64,000 nt of DNA. It comes from Nostoc sp. B(2019) (GTDB lineage Bacteria; Cyanobacteriota; Cyanobacteriia; Cyanobacteriales; Nostocaceae). A program made the position numbers and the translations under genes. Below the pieces are notes generated by a model. The model saw only the letters and a list, made by a program, of their open reading frames with translations. It did not search any database and was not told where the DNA came from. The stretch is taken from the NCBI RefSeq assembly GCF_010091925.1, contig NZ_WVID01000019.1:62001-126000 (forward strand), read 5' to 3'. Shown piece by piece: positions 16,764 through 24,888 of the stretch; position 1 is the stretch's first letter; every line of letters starts with the position of its first letter.

Positions 16764-17549
16764 ATGAGTAATTCTCACACTGAAGAACTCGATTTAGACG
16801 ATGATTTTTTGGATTCAGTAGCCGCTAGAGGCAAAGGACTGAGCCAAATTCCTTACCCAACTTTACTAGATTTAGCCATTCGAGGTAAAGATGATTCATT
16901 TAAAGCTAGGGTTTGGGAAATAGTAGTCCAAACCGGACTTGACCCTGATGACCCAGCATTTCTGATGATGATTGCTACTGGCAGGCTGCAAGTACTGTTG
17001 GAAGACAATCCCAAAGAAATGGAAGCAATGTTTGACCTGTGGCAAACGCAGCTTTATGACCATCTTCAGACATATGAAAAGGCCGCAGTAAAAGGTCAGC
17101 AAAAAGCGATCGCTCAGGCTGTGACAGGATTAATTAGGCGTACTGAATTTGAGCGTGCTATTCATTCAGTTCCTTCTCTAATTGCTGCGGGAATACTGCT
17201 ATTAATTGCAGCTGGAGTAGGCGGACTGGTAAGTGTAGGTGGAATGTCTTGGTATCAATCCAGTCATCTAGATCCTGCTGGGCCACGCCAACTCACACAA
17301 GCCCAAGCCAATGCTTTGGAATGGGCAACCAGTAATGAAGGTAAGTTTGCTCACAACCTAATGCAATGGAATCAAGATTTGCTGAGTCGTGACCAAAACG
17401 GTCAACTTACTTGTGCTAAGGATGTTAAGCGTTTGGGGGTAACACTGGAAATTGGAGCAAGTAGCAGAAAAGCCTCATCCGGGTTCTGCACGTTATGGAC
17501 ATCACCTAGCAATCAGCGCCAGTTTGTATCTAAACCGCGTCTACCTTGA
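16764..17549 (+). CDS. Membrane-anchored hypothetical plasmid protein
   Basis: This 261-residue protein has an acidic N-terminus, a soluble helical domain to about residue 130, one strong membrane helix at about 140-165 (SLIAAGILLLIAAGVGGLVSVGG), and a C-terminal domain of about 90 residues with two Cys. The layout suggests a single-pass inner-membrane protein with a periplasmic tail. It follows the ParA-type gene on the same strand. The domain was not recognised. A link to conjugation or plasmid positioning is inference. Confidence 0.55.
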   Translation: MSNSHTEELDLDDDFLDSVAARGKGLSQIPYPTLLDLAIRGKDDSFKARVWEIVVQTGLDPDDPAFLMMIATGRLQVLLEDNPKEMEAMFDLWQTQLYDHLQTYEKAAVKGQQKAIAQAVTGLIRRTEFERAIHSVPSLIAAGILLLIAAGVGGLVSVGGMSWYQSSHLDPAGPRQLTQAQANALEWATSNEGKFAHNLMQWNQDLLSRDQNGQLTCAKDVKRLGVTLEIGASSRKASSGFCTLWTSPSNQRQFVSKPRLP

Positions 17550-17701
17550 AAACCGTAGTTTTTTGGAATTAGGGTAAAGCTCACAACTCAAGGCACGACC
17601 GAATAATATACTCTCCTTAAAAACTCCAGGTTTCAAAATAGACGGAGTTTAAGTTAAAAAATTAGTTGTCAATTTCTCAATCGTAGAAGAGGATTCAGCA
17701 G

Positions 17702-18247
17702 ATGTTTACCTGCAAAGTTAGCTGGCTTTGGCTGCTGGTAATAGGAGGTATAGTTATAGCTTGTACCCCTACTACTGTAAATGTCAGTGGCAAGGATGAG
17801 AAGAATACGACTCAAGCTCAAGCTCAAACTGTGCCTAATTATCCACCGATGTATGACGTAGATGTTAAAGTTTGTGGCAACATCATTGCTCCTCTCAAGG
17901 ATGGAAAACGTTGTGTAAATCAACAATTACGTTTGTGGGGGCCAGTAGGAGAGGCAAAATTAGTTCGTGCTGGTATTTCTCTACCATCAGTTTCTAGCGT
18001 AGAGCATAAATTGGCGATCGCCTCAAAAGGCTGTTATCCTGTTTATTCACAACCTGACCAGCAACAGTTTTATTGGGCTAATTCCATTATTCAAGTCAAT
18101 AGGGGAGGAACTGCACCCACAGTCGAAGTCAAGCCAACTCAACTTTCAAACCAGCAGATTGATGAGTTGATGACTAGTAAACTTTCCAGTCGGACAATTA
18201 CAACATTTGGTGGGGTGGGATGCGAAGCTGCATCTTCGGTAAAATAA
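17702..18247 (+). CDS. Putative lipoprotein
   Basis: The protein has 181 residues. The N-terminal hydrophobic stretch ends in the lipobox V-I-A-C with the acylated Cys at 21. The mature part has four further Cys (in VCGN, RCVNQ, GCYPV, GCEAAS), which may form disulfides in the periplasm. It is the last gene of the plus-strand run starting at 14001 and converges on a minus-strand run; a hairpin separates them. Plasmid lipoproteins often belong to transfer machinery, but no family was recognised. Confidence 0.55.
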   Translation: MFTCKVSWLWLLVIGGIVIACTPTTVNVSGKDEKNTTQAQAQTVPNYPPMYDVDVKVCGNIIAPLKDGKRCVNQQLRLWGPVGEAKLVRAGISLPSVSSVEHKLAIASKGCYPVYSQPDQQQFYWANSIIQVNRGGTAPTVEVKPTQLSNQQIDELMTSKLSSRTITTFGGVGCEAASSVK

Positions 18248-18284
18248 AGCTTTTACGGTTAAGGGTGGGTGGGCAAAAAAGTTA

Positions 18285-18302
18285 CCCCACTAAAATGTGG
18301 GG
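18285..18302 (-). terminator. Intrinsic terminator between convergent runs
   Basis: Stem CCCCAC/GTGGGG with a 6-nt loop. Read on the minus strand it is followed by TAACTTTTTT, so it should end transcription of the gene at 18326-18649 and may also serve the lipoprotein gene. Confidence 0.65.
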
Positions 18303-18325
18303 CTACTGTGAGAGCCAGCAGATAA

Positions 18326-18649
18326 TTATGAAGCTTCAGCCCATCTAGCTGTACGTTGTTGTTTATGAGCTTTGCGCCGCTCCCGTACTGCATCCAAATC
18401 TTTCAGTCCATACAGACGTTTGGCGTATGCTAGTAGTTCATTGATGGGAGTTTCGCTATAGTCCTGGCGAAACTGAATGTTATGTTCGTTCCAATCAAAC
18501 TCTTGCTGATTAAAACGTGCTTGAGCAGCAAGTTCTCTACCTGATTCCTCACGTAAAACTTCCAGTACCATTAATCGCACTTTATCCTGATATCCTATTA
18601 CTTGATCCAACGCTTTTGTTTGTTCCTGATTACGAGTCATTTGAGTCAT
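18326..18649 (-). CDS. Plasmid hypothetical protein, paralogue of the 18835 gene
   Basis: A 107-residue basic protein with AAAGGA upstream of the start. Its core (GYQDKVRLMVLEVLREESGREL, then FDWNEH and LYGLKDLDAVR) is about 60 percent identical by eye to the neighbouring protein at 18835-19266. The pair arose by tandem duplication. The FDWxxxN motif is shared more distantly with the protein at 19439. No known domain was recognised. A DNA-binding or relaxosome accessory role is possible but unsupported. Confidence 0.6.
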   Translation of the reverse strand: MTQMTRNQEQTKALDQVIGYQDKVRLMVLEVLREESGRELAAQARFNQQEFDWNEHNIQFRQDYSETPINELLAYAKRLYGLKDLDAVRERRKAHKQQRTARWAEAS

Positions 18650-18801
18650 TTGATTATCCTTTGATTAACGAATTGCTACATCTCACCTAAATAGCATCGA
18701 CAGATGCCTTCTGAGTTAGAGTTCACTTTTAAATCTCTTGAATTCAGCAGCAATCGCTGCATTCAATTCTGTTTGTTGGATGCGGGTGGGTGGGAAATAG
18801 A

Positions 18802-18829
18802 ATGCCCCGAATTAGATAATTCAGGGCAT
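18802..18829 (-). terminator. Hairpin after the 18835 gene
   Basis: An inverted repeat with arms ATGCCC-x-GAATTA and TAATTC-x-GGGCAT lies six bases past the stop. No T run follows, so terminator function is only likely. Confidence 0.4.
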
Positions 18830-18834
18830 CAGAA

Positions 18835-19266
18835 TTAATCGTCAATTTCTATATCTTCGTCATCTTCATCTTGTTCAAAATCGTCATTTATTAAGTCATC
18901 AGAGTTGCTACTTAAACCATTGAGTTCATCCATTCGTTTAGACCTAGCAGCTTTATGAGAAGCACGTCTATCTCGGATTTCATCAAGATTATTCAAGCCG
19001 TATAGTTTGCGGGCATAATTCACCAGTTCTTTTAATGGTGTATTTACATAGTCCTTACGGAATTGGGAATTGTGTTTGTCCCAATCAAACTCTTGTTCGT
19101 TAAATCTAGCTGCTGCTGCTAATTCTCTTCCTGATTCTTCCCGCAATACTTCAATTACCATCAGGTGTACTTTTTCCTGATAAGTCATTACTCGTTCTAA
19201 AGCAGGAATATGCCTTTCAATTTTACGTGATGGTTTGGCAGTTTTGCGAGCGTTAGCGTTAACCAT
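18835..19266 (-). CDS. Plasmid hypothetical protein with acidic tail, paralogue of the 18326 gene
   Basis: A 143-residue protein; AAGGAG precedes the start. The central 90 residues (MTYQEKVHLMVIEVLREESGREL, FDWDKHN, LYGLNNLDEIRDRR) match the neighbour at 18326. It adds a basic N-terminus and a strongly acidic C-terminal 25 residues (DFEQDEDDEDIEIDD). The acidic tail recurs in the next gene, which suggests a shared mode of protein contact. Function unknown. Confidence 0.6.
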   Translation of the reverse strand: MVNANARKTAKPSRKIERHIPALERVMTYQEKVHLMVIEVLREESGRELAAAARFNEQEFDWDKHNSQFRKDYVNTPLKELVNYARKLYGLNNLDEIRDRRASHKAARSKRMDELNGLSSNSDDLINDDFEQDEDDEDIEIDD

Positions 19267-19438
19267 GAGAATTACTCCTTGATATTTAGTATTTTTCTCA
19301 TATAAACAGCATCGAAAGATGCAATTCGCTCCAATTTCAATTCTTTATTCTGCAAAAAAATAACCTGTATTGTTTGAGGCAATACATGGTTATTTTGGGT
19401 TATTATTCTGTCAATTACTGAGAATAATTCGGAGTTAT

Positions 19439-20065
19439 TTACTCGTCTTCATCTTCTTCATCTAATTCGTCATCTTCATCTAAATCTTCGTCAAGTTCAT
19501 CTTCGATATCCTCCTCATCTTCATCCAGGTCTTCGTCTAGTTCGTCATCTAAATCGTCAAGTTCTTCCTCTTCTTGTTCTTGGAAAGAATTACGACGTTC
19601 CAGAGATGCACGGTTGAATTCCACTAAATCTGCTATTGCTTGCTCTGGGTCAGTGCTGATAGTGTCATACAGCATACTCATGAAAATTGCCACTACTTGT
19701 GGTGCATATTTGAGTGCATCTGGTTGTCCAAACAATTTAGTAAATAATTTGGTATTCCATTTTTGCCAATCAAACTTTTTGTTACCACCTTTCTTTTTGA
19801 CCTGAGCAGCAATATCAAGTCCGAGTTTTTCACGCGCTGCATGACCGATTTTAGTTGAAACACGCGAATCCCGTAGTTGTAATTTAACGCCATATTCTTT
19901 GAAGATTAGGTTCCGCAATTCCTTCAACAATGCTAATGCCTCTTCTTGTGGTGAAGCATTCGCTACCTTTGATTTAGTTGTTGCGGATGTGCCATTGGTT
20001 TTGGCAGATGTTTTAGCATTAGCTCCGTTGCGATTGTTATTGATTCTAGCTTTAGCGATAGCCAT
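19439..20065 (-). CDS. Plasmid hypothetical protein with long Asp/Glu tail
   Basis: A 208-residue protein starting at MAIAKA with GGAAG upstream. After a Thr/Asn-rich lead, residues 45-150 form a helical domain containing LGLDIAAQVKKKGGNKKFDWQKWN, which shares the FDWxxxN motif with the two neighbours. The last 50 residues are almost all Asp, Glu and Leu (repeats of DELDEDLDEDE). Such tails mimic DNA or bind basic proteins. Three related genes in a row suggest repeated duplication with divergence. Function unknown. Confidence 0.55.
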   Translation of the reverse strand: MAIAKARINNNRNGANAKTSAKTNGTSATTKSKVANASPQEEALALLKELRNLIFKEYGVKLQLRDSRVSTKIGHAAREKLGLDIAAQVKKKGGNKKFDWQKWNTKLFTKLFGQPDALKYAPQVVAIFMSMLYDTISTDPEQAIADLVEFNRASLERRNSFQEQEEEELDDLDDELDEDLDEDEEDIEDELDEDLDEDDELDEEDEDE

Positions 20066-20391
20066 TTTACAGCTTCCTTTAATCAAGTAAATTTTTCACC
20101 TCCTTGCCGCAATCGCGGCTTTCACATCCATTTCATTTCAATTTCATTTTTTTGCGATTTCAAACCTGTCTTTGCTGCGACAAATTTATGCTTTTAAGAG
20201 ATAAAGAAGCGGATTAGGAGCAGTTTCCGAAATTAACACTGTACTGGAGGCGATGCCTGCGGCGGGCGTAGCCATCGCTCTTTTTCACACAAGAAATATA
20301 GCCAATCCGTTAGTAATAATTATCCGTGTGGCTAAAGCATCAGTAATAAATTTGCTCTAAAAGGGGAAAGTAAGTTGTTGAAGTCAGATTT
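20066..20391. other. Divergent intergenic region with a REP-like palindrome
   Basis: The 326-bp gap holds a GCGATG...CATCGC imperfect palindrome at 20250-20278, of the type dispersed in Nostoc genomes, and the promoters of two divergent genes. A purine-rich AAAAGGGGAAAG lies 30 bp before the plus-strand start. No gene seen. Confidence 0.5.
20250..20278. repeat. REP-like dispersed palindrome
   Basis: GCGATG and CATCGC arms flank a GC-rich centre (CCTGCGGCGGGCGTAGC). The composition contrasts with the AT-rich flanks, typical of small mobile repeats in heterocystous cyanobacteria. Confidence 0.6.
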
Positions 20392-22053
20392 ATGAAGTTG
20401 ACAGACTGGCCTGCTCTAGCTAACCAAAATACTCCAATTGTGGCTGTGGAGTATCATACGCCTGACAGAATGCAGATATTACAGCAGTTTTACCATTGGG
20501 GTGAGGAGCGGTCTTTGTCAGTCTTTGTCTGGAATCCTGGTTACTGTGGACTACAGCAATTAATTCACCATCAAGGTCAGTACATCTTGCAGTCAACTGA
20601 CAGGGGTAAAGACGGGGACATTATTCAGTATCTTCTGGAGGAATATCAACCAGGCATTTATTTACTGGAGGGAATGCTAAATGAGGGTGATGGTAGCAAA
20701 ATAAGTCAAAAATGTAGCTATCAATTACTCAATGCCTGTCATCAAGCTCTCTGGAGTCAACAACGTCATTACTGGGTGTTATTGGAAACTTACGTTCAAC
20801 TATCTCTAGAATTACAGCCTTTTATTCCTGTGCTATCAAATCCACTTCCAGATCAACAGCAGGTGCAGATAGTTGTGGAGCAGTTTTGTGATGCCTGGGT
20901 TGGCCGTAGTCATTCCCGGCTTCAGCAGTTTGCGGAGTGCGATCGCGAAGCGCTGCTGCGAAGCGCAGATCGTGATCGCCGCGCTGTAACCGATCGCAAT
21001 TCTTGGTTAAAGACAACAGAAAAAACATCAGCACTGCAATTGCTCTTTCGTGCCTGTCAGGGTTTACCCATAGGCGAGATCAATATGCTACTACAGCAAT
21101 GTCTGGGTTTTGCAGAGCAGCTTGAGGAAATCTCCCAATTAGTGCTAGAGCATAAAGTTAGTAAATTGCGGGGTCGGGGTTTAGAATACATTGCTCAACC
21201 GGATGTACCTTCAGCCGGGGGATTAGATTTGTTGGAGAAAAGGTTGGAAACTATTACCTGTCTACTTCAACCTAAAGCAAAGCAATATGGATTGAAGTTT
21301 CCCACTGGGATGCTCTTATGGGGGCCACCGGGTACTGGTAAAAGTCTCTCTGCCAAGTTAGCAGCTAAGAAAATGGGATTGCCACTGTTAGCAGCTAATT
21401 GGGGTGTACTACTGGGTGATCCTCATCCCGACAGAGCATTAAAGGAGTTTATTGCTTTGGTGACTTCCCTTTCTCCCTGCGTACTTTATTGGGATGACTT
21501 TGATAAAGGCTTTGCTGGCTGGGACTCCAATGCAGATGGAGGTGTGGCACGGCGGCTATCTGCGGCTTTACTAACTTGGATGCAAGAGCATCAAGAGCCA
21601 GTTTATACCATTGCTACTGTCAATCGCTTGTCAATGCTACCTGCGGAATTAGTTCGCCGTTTTGATGATATCTTTTTTGTGGATTTACCCCATGAAGGGG
21701 CAAGATATGAAGTTTTCAATCTACATCTAGCTAAGTATTTTCCAGCTTTTCGAGACAATAACTCACCTTGGAGTGATGATCAATGGCGTAGACTGTTGGC
21801 TGAATATCGCATTTGCAGTCCGGCAGAAATTGGTAATGCAGTCCGTCGTTGTGCTGAAGAGGCTTTTTATCAAGGTAGACCAGGGGAAATTGAGTTTGAG
21901 GATTTGCTGAAACAGCGACAAGAATTCACACCAGCTATGGAGCGAGAGTCAGAACAGATACAGGCAATTCGCAATCAGGCTATTTATGCTAAACCTGTGG
22001 CTAGTCTAGATGTTTCTCGATTTGCTTATCAGCACCAAGAGTTATTTGGGTGA
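20392..22053 (+). CDS. AAA+ ATPase, Ycf46-like
   Basis: The protein has 553 residues. The N-terminal 280 residues are a helical region without known motifs. The AAA+ core has Walker A GPPGTGKS near 311-318, a Walker B region VLYWDDFDKGF near 363-373, sensor-1 TIATVN and an arginine-finger segment ELVRRFDDIFFVD. The second Walker B acidic residue is Asp instead of the usual Glu, which may slow hydrolysis. A GC-rich repeat is inserted in frame at 20940-20997. It stands alone on the plus strand. Remodelling of a plasmid or stress protein is the likely role; the substrate is unknown. Confidence 0.78.
   Translation: MKLTDWPALANQNTPIVAVEYHTPDRMQILQQFYHWGEERSLSVFVWNPGYCGLQQLIHHQGQYILQSTDRGKDGDIIQYLLEEYQPGIYLLEGMLNEGDGSKISQKCSYQLLNACHQALWSQQRHYWVLLETYVQLSLELQPFIPVLSNPLPDQQQVQIVVEQFCDAWVGRSHSRLQQFAECDREALLRSADRDRRAVTDRNSWLKTTEKTSALQLLFRACQGLPIGEINMLLQQCLGFAEQLEEISQLVLEHKVSKLRGRGLEYIAQPDVPSAGGLDLLEKRLETITCLLQPKAKQYGLKFPTGMLLWGPPGTGKSLSAKLAAKKMGLPLLAANWGVLLGDPHPDRALKEFIALVTSLSPCVLYWDDFDKGFAGWDSNADGGVARRLSAALLTWMQEHQEPVYTIATVNRLSMLPAELVRRFDDIFFVDLPHEGARYEVFNLHLAKYFPAFRDNNSPWSDDQWRRLLAEYRICSPAEIGNAVRRCAEEAFYQGRPGEIEFEDLLKQRQEFTPAMERESEQIQAIRNQAIYAKPVASLDVSRFAYQHQELFG
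20940..20997 (+). repeat. Dispersed GC-rich repeat inside the AAA+ gene
   Basis: Overlapping CGATCGC/GCGATC palindromes and a direct repeat of GCGAAGCGC give this 58-bp block a composition unlike its flanks. It is translated as a charged segment (CDREALLRSADRDRRAVTDR) between two helical parts, so the reading frame survived insertion. Confidence 0.55.
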
Positions 22054-22282
22054 GTCGAATGTAATTTTGGAAATTCAGTTTGTGTCGGATTTTAAAATGC
22101 CGATGGTAGAAGTATGGTTGGGATTATTGCTGGGTGGGTTTACATTAGAACAACGTGGTAATTTTTATCACAACCAAAATGCTGGGTGAAAAGCTCTTTA
22201 ACTTCGACTGGTGACATCCTTGGGCGCTGACTCTAAGACTACAGCAGGAGCTGACCAACCTCACGGAAGCCATATTTTTCCT

Positions 22283-22573
22283 TTACAAATCAAAATCAAG
22301 GCTGAAGGTTTGGTCATCAGAATCCTCTGGTTTAGAGTCTGTAGATGGCTGGAGAGTAGTCTGAATAAGTTGGTTTGACTCAGTATTAATCGGGGTAAAA
22401 GCTACTTGTTGAGTGGGGAATGTACCCTTTCTGAAAGCAAAATAACAATCAATGATAAAGTAAAGCGTCTCCAGGTAACTTTTACCTAATTGCTGTGATT
22501 CTGCAAATATCCGCTCACGGTAGCTATCTTTGATCCGAACTTTTTCCGGTGTCAAGTCTTGTTTGTCTGTCAT
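22283..22573 (-). CDS. Small adaptor/DNA-binding partner of the second actin-like protein
   Basis: A 96-residue protein beginning two bases after the actin-like gene. Residues 8-48 (EKVRIKDSYRERIFAESQQL, then SYLETLYFIIDCYF) could form a ribbon-helix-helix. The tail is acidic and ends in FSLDFDL, a short hydrophobic-acidic motif suited to filament binding. The architecture and gene order match parM-parR. Identity is inferred from context. Confidence 0.6.
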   Translation of the reverse strand: MTDKQDLTPEKVRIKDSYRERIFAESQQLGKSYLETLYFIIDCYFAFRKGTFPTQQVAFTPINTESNQLIQTTLQPSTDSKPEDSDDQTFSLDFDL

Positions 22574-22575
22574 TG

Positions 22576-23538
22576 TTATAGCTTCCCAGATGTGTTTGGT
22601 GAATTCTTGCTGATAATGGTTTTTGCCATTTCTAGAAGCCCAAAAACATTAGCTTCCACTGGATTATCCAGAATTTTGAAACCGTTCTTTTCTAAGAGCT
22701 TCTTAAATCCAGGTAAGAGGCAACCTCCACCTATAGCCCAGATTTCATCCCCTTGGTGCTTGGCATCAAGTGTCAAGTTCACCACTTTCTTCAAGTATTT
22801 TTCATACCAATCTTTCAAACAAGCACTATATATATCTTTAATATCGATGTCACGGCTGTACTTGGTATGTCCCATTTCCAGACAAAATCGGATTTTGGAT
22901 GCATCCCCGATTTTTCCCCCATTTAGATGTTTCATTTTTTGGGAAATATCATCAATGAGAACTTCTACACCGATGGGGTAGGCGGTGTGAACTTCTCGCT
23001 TCCCCTGGTTGTAACGAGAATACAGAGTCGTTCCATTGCCAAAGTCTAAAATGGTTAATTTTTTCGGTAGTTGATGCCCAAATAATGCACCCATCCCCTC
23101 TAGTACAACTTTCAGCACTTCTACTTTCACGTCTGATTGTTTGCCAGCAAGTATTGGCTGATATTCCCCACTTAGTACTTTTTGCAATTCGTCAGCCAGA
23201 CCTACATCATGTAAGCTGACGACTAATTTTAAGTGCCAAGCCTTACGGTGTGGTAGATGTGCCAATGCACCCAATAATGTCAACAACGCATTATTGACTT
23301 TGTTTTCATTGTTATCCGTGTTCCGGTCAAAATGATAACCTGTACGGAAAGCTGATTCTCCGACTGTGTAAGCAGTGCCGTTAAAAACTACTCGTCCGGG
23401 TACATCTTCCATCTCGGCATTGGTTATATAGCTGGGGACACGAACTACTTCAAAGCCATCGACTAAAAGTTTTAGGCTTCCATAACCGTTATCAAAGCCA
23501 GCAGGAAAAATTTTTTGTAAGGTATGAATGTTCGACAT
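22576..23538 (-). CDS. Second actin-like ATPase (ParM/StbA family)
   Basis: A 320-residue protein starting at MSNIHTLQ. A longer frame to 23646 includes an unlikely hydrophobic leader. Signatures are FPAGFDNGYGSLKLLVD near 10-26 (phosphate 1), LTILDFGNGTTLYSRY (phosphate 2) and IWAIGGGCLLPGF (adenosine). It is distinct in sequence from the actin-like protein at 14001, so the plasmid has two filament systems. The region upstream has TATACCCC/GGGGTATA repeats that may be its centromere. It could also act in a non-segregation role such as plasmid positioning or PRTRC protein D. Confidence 0.75.
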   Translation of the reverse strand: MSNIHTLQKIFPAGFDNGYGSLKLLVDGFEVVRVPSYITNAEMEDVPGRVVFNGTAYTVGESAFRTGYHFDRNTDNNENKVNNALLTLLGALAHLPHRKAWHLKLVVSLHDVGLADELQKVLSGEYQPILAGKQSDVKVEVLKVVLEGMGALFGHQLPKKLTILDFGNGTTLYSRYNQGKREVHTAYPIGVEVLIDDISQKMKHLNGGKIGDASKIRFCLEMGHTKYSRDIDIKDIYSACLKDWYEKYLKKVVNLTLDAKHQGDEIWAIGGGCLLPGFKKLLEKNGFKILDNPVEANVFGLLEMAKTIISKNSPNTSGKL

Positions 23539-24123
23539 TGGGGGAAAGGTAATACGGTTCAATTTGTAAAAGTTATCAGTTGAGAAGATATGGGGGAGCA
23601 AAGGAGAGAAGAATAAAATAACTACCTCTTTTTTCTCCAGCCTCAAGAGCTTATCATACCCCCTTGGGGGCTAAGTGGGGTATAAAGTGTCAAACAGTCA
23701 AATATACCCCACAAAACACCCATATATACCCTATACAGGTGTCAAATACTCATCGAAGTCCTGAATCATTTTTGGGGTACATATAGCCCCTATAAAGCCC
23801 CCATGAGCATTTGTGAAGTTTTATTTTATTCAGAAAATAAAACTGGTTTACGAGATTGCACTATTATGCAATTTAGTTATTGTTGAATGACTAAATTCAG
23901 TCTTGACTAAAATTACCAACAAACAAATAGGACAAAAATCTATCTTTACATCTATCTTCTCGAAGGGTAGGACTTTTTGAGAGCTAAAGTAATGACTAAA
24001 TAGCGTTAATTACAATTTAGTCATTTACAAATGACTAAATTACATAATGACTAAATAACTTAAAAACAACATTATGCATTATGATATTGACTAATTTACA
24101 CAATGCTGCTGGTAGTCAGTAAA
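23539..24123. promoter_or_regulatory. Divergent control region with two repeat families
   Basis: The left half (23651-23810) has GGGGTATA at 23677, its inverse TATACCCC at 23703, similar copies near 23724 and 23774, and two GTGTCAAA words at 23688 and 23739. The right half is a cluster of TGACTAAAT words, described separately. Each half lies next to a segregation operon: actin-like to the left, ParA to the right. No gene was seen. Confidence 0.55.
23888..24095 (+). repeat. TGACTAAAT cluster upstream of parA, candidate parS/operator
   Basis: TGACTAAAT occurs at 23888, 23993, 24032 and 24048, inverted at 24015, with near copies at 23904 and 24088. The pair at 24015-24040 is a perfect 12-bp inverted repeat with a 2-bp centre. 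It ends just before the ParA start, which fits a site bound by the small partner protein for partition and autoregulation. Confidence 0.65.
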
Positions 24124-24888
24124 ATGTTAATTCTTACTTGTGCATCCTTGTCCGGTGGCCAGGGAAAAACAACTGTTGCAATCTTATTGGGTAGAATGCT
24201 TGCTCAAACAGGACAGCGTGTACTGATGATTGATGCCGATCCCCAAGCGAACCTAACTTTTTACCTGGGGCACGAAGTTCAGCAGAATCAACCCACACTT
24301 CTAGAAGTTCTCAAAAAACAGATCAATACTGAAGACGGTATTTACGAAATCGGAGAAAACCTATGGTTAATTCCTGCTGATGATGGATTAGATAATGCTC
24401 AAGAATTTTTGTCTGGGAGCGGTATGGGAGCTATTGTTTTGAGCAAACGCTTAAAAGAGGTATCAGATTTATTTCAATACTGCATTGTTGATGCGCCACC
24501 TCAGCGATCGCAAATCTGCCTTACATCGTTGGGGGCAGCTGACCATATCATCATTCCTGTAGAAGCATCATCCAAAGGTGTAAATTCTCTCATCCGAACT
24601 CTGAGTTTAGTTGAGGAACTTCAAGAAATTGATGCTTTTTCAGGGATAGTGCTTGGCATCTTGCCATTCAGAGATAAATGGGTAGGTAATAACCAAGTCG
24701 CACAAAGTAAGGCGAGTATCAGTGCAATGCGAACAATTGCCGAAGAAATAGTCGTTTTACCTTCAATTTTAGAATCTGAACAATTTAAAAAGGCCATAGA
24801 TAAAGGTGTAAGTTTGTCCTCTCTAGGCTTTGAACAACTCGAAACTCCCTTCCAACAAATTATCGAGAGGTTACAAAAAAATGTCTGA
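24124..24888 (+). CDS. parA: ParA partition ATPase
   Basis: About 254 residues from MLILTCASLSGGQGKTT; an ATG at 24103 would add seven. The P-loop is SGGQGKTT, so the signature Lys of KGGxGK[ST] is replaced by Ser. MIDADPQANLTFYLG (motif A') and CIVDAPPQRSQICLTSL (Walker B) are intact. It would drive plasmid partition on the nucleoid. The TGACTAAAT cluster lies directly upstream, and the next gene overlaps its end by eight bases. The lost signature Lys is the main oddity. Confidence 0.85.
   Translation: MLILTCASLSGGQGKTTVAILLGRMLAQTGQRVLMIDADPQANLTFYLGHEVQQNQPTLLEVLKKQINTEDGIYEIGENLWLIPADDGLDNAQEFLSGSGMGAIVLSKRLKEVSDLFQYCIVDAPPQRSQICLTSLGAADHIIIPVEASSKGVNSLIRTLSLVEELQEIDAFSGIVLGILPFRDKWVGNNQVAQSKASISAMRTIAEEIVVLPSILESEQFKKAIDKGVSLSSLGFEQLETPFQQIIERLQKNV

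Noticed and set aside
22097-22189. 30-codon ORF after the AAA+ gene (MPMVEVWLGLLLGG...)
   Set aside because: Too short, with no ribosome site and no recognisable family; it may be a remnant, but this cannot be supported.
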